This document shows positions 4,540 through 6,384 of a stretch of DNA of 6,384 nt, in pieces. The position numbers and the translations under genes are program-made. Under the pieces are notes generated by a model, which searched no databases, was not told where the DNA came from, and was given only the letters and a program-made list of their open reading frames with translations. The stretch comes from Verrucomicrobiaceae bacterium (GTDB taxonomy: Bacteria > Verrucomicrobiota > Verrucomicrobiae > Verrucomicrobiales > Akkermansiaceae). The stretch is taken from NCBI GenBank assembly GCA_947372405.1, contig CANBTO010000304.1, positions 1 through 6,384 of the forward strand. Direction: 5' to 3'. Position 1 is the stretch's first letter. Each line of letters starts with the position of its first letter.

Positions 4540-6072
4540 TCAGGCGGTGGTTTCGTTGGCTTCAGCGTCCTGGATGACGCGGGAGGATTTTTTCATCTCC
4601 ATCATGGCCCGGATCAGGAGAATCATCGCGATGGCGATGTCAACGAGCGCCACTCCACCGAGCAGTAATTCCGAGTCGCCTCCCCGTTTTGACAGCATCG
4701 CGATGAAGGCGAGTGGATTCCATGCGAAGAACCAGAGGAAGACGTGGCTGTCCATCGCATTGGACAGCATGGCGAGGATGCCGAGCATCACAAAGGATCC
4801 CACCAGGATCAGCAGATAGTTGGCCACGCGCTGGCCGTCACCGCGGAAGAAGAACACCTGCCACAGGGCGGGAAACAACACGCTGCCGAAGAGGGACAGG
4901 ATGATGATGGCCTCGTCTTCATCCAGCTTCGGGGAGATCGCCGAGCCGCCTGAGCCGAACCATGGATTGAAGAACGAGATGATCCCGAGGAAGCCGAGGA
5001 GAAGAGCGAACAGAATGCCGGACTCCCATGACGGATAAAACAACCATCCGGCTGCCTTGCCGAGTCCGCCGCGTTTCACGAACGGCCTGCAAACCGAATA
5101 CACAAGCGGTGCGGATTCATTCAGTGAGATCACGATGGCAGGCACCATGATGACGAATGTGAGCACCACCATCAGTTGCTTGTCGATCAGCTCGAAGCAT
5201 CCCAGTGCAAGCAATGCCAGCATCCCTGTCAGCGCCAAAAGCCGCCGGATGAACGCGTGGTTTTCCGCTGCGGGGGCGATGAGGGAAGCACCCAGTGAAA
5301 GCAGCGATCCGCCGAGGTAAACAATGCCCGCCACATAACAGGCCACGCCGATGCGTGCTTCGCTGCTGTCCAGCGTGCAGATGTCGAAGATATTGGACGA
5401 GCCCCTGAAACTGCTGAACAGGCTCGCCATCAAAAGTGTCCAGAGCAGCGCGGGCAATCCGAAGACGGGTACCAGCGCGCGGACGATCACCGAATTGCAT
5501 CCCGAAAGGCCGACGGTTACGGCTGTCAGTGCCATGGACGTGAGGAAAAGCAGGATCAGGAACACCATTTCCCCGATCAGGTTCATGCCGCCGAAGAAGT
5601 AGCGCAGGATGAGATAGGGAATGATCGTGGCCAGCAGCAGCGCGGACTGGCTGACGATGGCCACCCACTTTCCGAAAACGATGCGCCAGGCGCTGAGGCG
5701 GGTAAGAACCATCATGTCGATGGTGTTGCCCTTGACTTCAGATGACAGGGCGCTGATGCCGCGAAGCGGCTGGACGAGCAGCACTGCGGTGGCGAAGAAG
5801 GTGAAGATGATGCCGGAGACCACCGAGCCGACATGGTCCGAGGTGGAGGCCGCCCCGGCTGAGAACAACATCACCCCGAGGAAGATCTGGAGGCTGAGAA
5901 AGACCGCGATGAAGGTCTTGGCCCGCAGGCCCTGGCGCAGTTCCTTGACGAGCATCGGCGAGATGCGGTCCGGGAAGTCGGTTAGAAAAGCCACTGGTGA
6001 GGACAAGGAAGAGAGTTGATGGTTGATAGTTAAAAGTGAAGAGGTGGAGGAGGGAGCGAAGGTACTTTCCAT
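4540..6072 (-). CDS. ABC-2 type transporter permease
   Basis: 510 residues from ATG 6072-6070, which shares its A with the TGA of the upstream ATPase gene (TGATG overlap). The conserved part starts near residue 35 with DRISPMLVKELRQGLRAKTF, typical of ABC-2 permeases of DUF58/VWA clusters. About twelve hydrophobic segments follow, beginning with FIAVFLSLQIFLGVMLF. The cytoplasmic coupling stretch ISALSSEVKGNTIDMMVLTR (about 106-125) leads to RIVFGKW. The last helix (LLLGGVALVDIAIAMILLIR) ends in a short charged tail. The first 26 residues are odd: 12 are Ser or Thr and part is encoded by a heptamer repeat. A downstream GTG at 5994-5992 (residue 27), placed after the repeat, may be the true start; a TTG at 6075 is also possible. 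It should form the membrane channel for the ATPase encoded just upstream; the substrate is unknown. Confidence 0.9.
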   Translation of the reverse strand: MESTFAPSSTSSLLTINHQLSSLSSPVAFLTDFPDRISPMLVKELRQGLRAKTFIAVFLSLQIFLGVMLFSAGAASTSDHVGSVVSGIIFTFFATAVLLVQPLRGISALSSEVKGNTIDMMVLTRLSAWRIVFGKWVAIVSQSALLLATIIPYLILRYFFGGMNLIGEMVFLILLFLTSMALTAVTVGLSGCNSVIVRALVPVFGLPALLWTLLMASLFSSFRGSSNIFDICTLDSSEARIGVACYVAGIVYLGGSLLSLGASLIAPAAENHAFIRRLLALTGMLALLALGCFELIDKQLMVVLTFVIMVPAIVISLNESAPLVYSVCRPFVKRGGLGKAAGWLFYPSWESGILFALLLGFLGIISFFNPWFGSGGSAISPKLDEDEAIIILSLFGSVLFPALWQVFFFRGDGQRVANYLLILVGSFVMLGILAMLSNAMDSHVFLWFFAWNPLAFIAMLSKRGGDSELLLGGVALVDIAIAMILLIRAMMEMKKSSRVIQDAEANETTA

Positions 6073-6091
6073 CAACTATCCACCATCAACT
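6014..6091. repeat. Heptamer-based inverted repeat (18-base arms) at the ATPase/permease junction
   Basis: The right arm is built of three heptamers, ATCAACT, ATCCACC, ATCAACT (6071-6091). The left arm (6014-6034) reads on the minus strand as TTTAACT, ATCAACC, ATCAACT. Bases 6014-6031 and 6074-6091 are complementary at 17 of 18 positions, with a 42-base loop. The operon mRNA could fold here, with the permease ATG (6072-6070) at the start of the loop. The right arm encodes the last residues of the ATPase (LMVDS) and the left arm part of the permease N-terminus (LTINHQL), indicating that the repeat was dropped onto the gene junction. Confidence 0.75.
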
Positions 6092-6384
6092 TCTCCTGCG
6101 GCAGCGGTGGCGGGGCGAGGGCTTCCTGGCCCTTGTCGAGGCGGCCGAGAATGTCGATGAAGGCGTCTTCGAGATTGCGCTGCTCGCGGTGGAATTCGGT
6201 GATGCGGATGCGGCCGCCGTGTTTGCGGGCTTCGAGAAACTCGACGTTCGGCTGGAGCACGCACCAGTCCGAGACTCCCTGCGGATCTCCGTCCACCTGC
6301 ACGTCGTAGAGCACGCCGCCCACGCTGTCCGAGCCGCGCTTGAGGGTCTCCGCGTCGCCGTGGTGGACGATGCGGCCGTTGTTG
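6072..6384 (-). CDS. ABC transporter ATP-binding protein, C-terminus (partial, runs off right edge)
   Basis: The last 103 residues of an ATPase whose start and nucleotide-binding motifs lie beyond the right edge. The visible part begins with NNGRIVHHGDAETLKRG, the usual segment after the H-loop of ABC ATPases (NGRIV-x-x-G-D/T). A regulatory-type C-terminal domain follows, with a VLYDVQVDGD strand and the closing REQRNLEDAFIDILGR helix, which matches the LEDAF signature ending many ABC-2 ATPases. The tail (ALAPPPLPQEKLMVDS) is proline-rich, and its final residues are encoded by the heptamer repeat, so the natural end may have been altered. The stop TGA 6074-6072 overlaps the permease ATG, supporting coupled translation of the two transporter halves. 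It would energise the permease encoded next to it. Confidence 0.88.
   Translation of the reverse strand, partial: NNGRIVHHGDAETLKRGSDSVGGVLYDVQVDGDPQGVSDWCVLQPNVEFLEARKHGGRIRITEFHREQRNLEDAFIDILGRLDKGQEALAPPPLPQEKLMVDS

Noticed and set aside
6071..6091. Heptamer repeats considered as a CRISPR or tandem satellite.
   Set aside because: Only three units with no spacers; the arrangement is two opposed arms, which fits an inverted repeat.

Overview
The window reads as a piece of a moderately GC-rich chromosome from a Verrucomicrobiota-like bacterium (Akkermansiaceae/Luteolibacter type). This rests on recognised protein families: a BatA/VWA protein, a DUF58 protein and an ABC-2 pair in one operon, plus a long-form GxxExxY protein. 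Most genes lack a Shine-Dalgarno sequence. The taxonomic call is inference from family resemblance, not from a marker gene.

Left part (1-1027): two divergent genes share a 188-base intergenic region. On the minus strand, starting at 479 and running off the left edge, is the N-terminus of a protein resembling the large helicases that carry an N-terminal phospholipase D (PLD)-like domain; the first HxK half-motif is visible. On the plus strand (668-1027) is a small winged-helix DNA-binding protein. The pentamer GGTCA/TGACC is iterated at both divergent start sites, so the winged-helix protein may control both genes.

Right part (1030-6384, all minus strand, transcribed right to left): an operon in the order ABC transporter ATPase (C-terminus only), ABC-2 permease, DUF58 protein with a MIDAS motif, GxxExxY protein, and BatA/VWA membrane protein. 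ATPase/permease, permease/DUF58 and the GxxExxY flanks are all tightly spaced. In such clusters the DUF58 and BatA/VWA proteins are generally thought to act together at the membrane, often with a MoxR ATPase, which is not in this window. The last gene of the operon meets the winged-helix gene tail to tail, with two bases between them and no visible terminator.

The most unusual structure is the GxxExxY gene. It sits between the DUF58 and VWA genes, has lower GC, carries the only strong Shine-Dalgarno sequence in the window, and is bracketed by an 11-base inverted repeat (GGCAGAATCAT) lying exactly in the two intergenic gaps. This looks like a small inserted cassette carrying a PD-(D/E)xK-fold protein. 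Two further DNA-level signals stand out. One is a heptamer-based 18-base inverted repeat at the ATPase/permease junction. The other is a family of CNGWTAGA octamers, nine copies, eight of them in one orientation, scattered through the operon in different reading frames.
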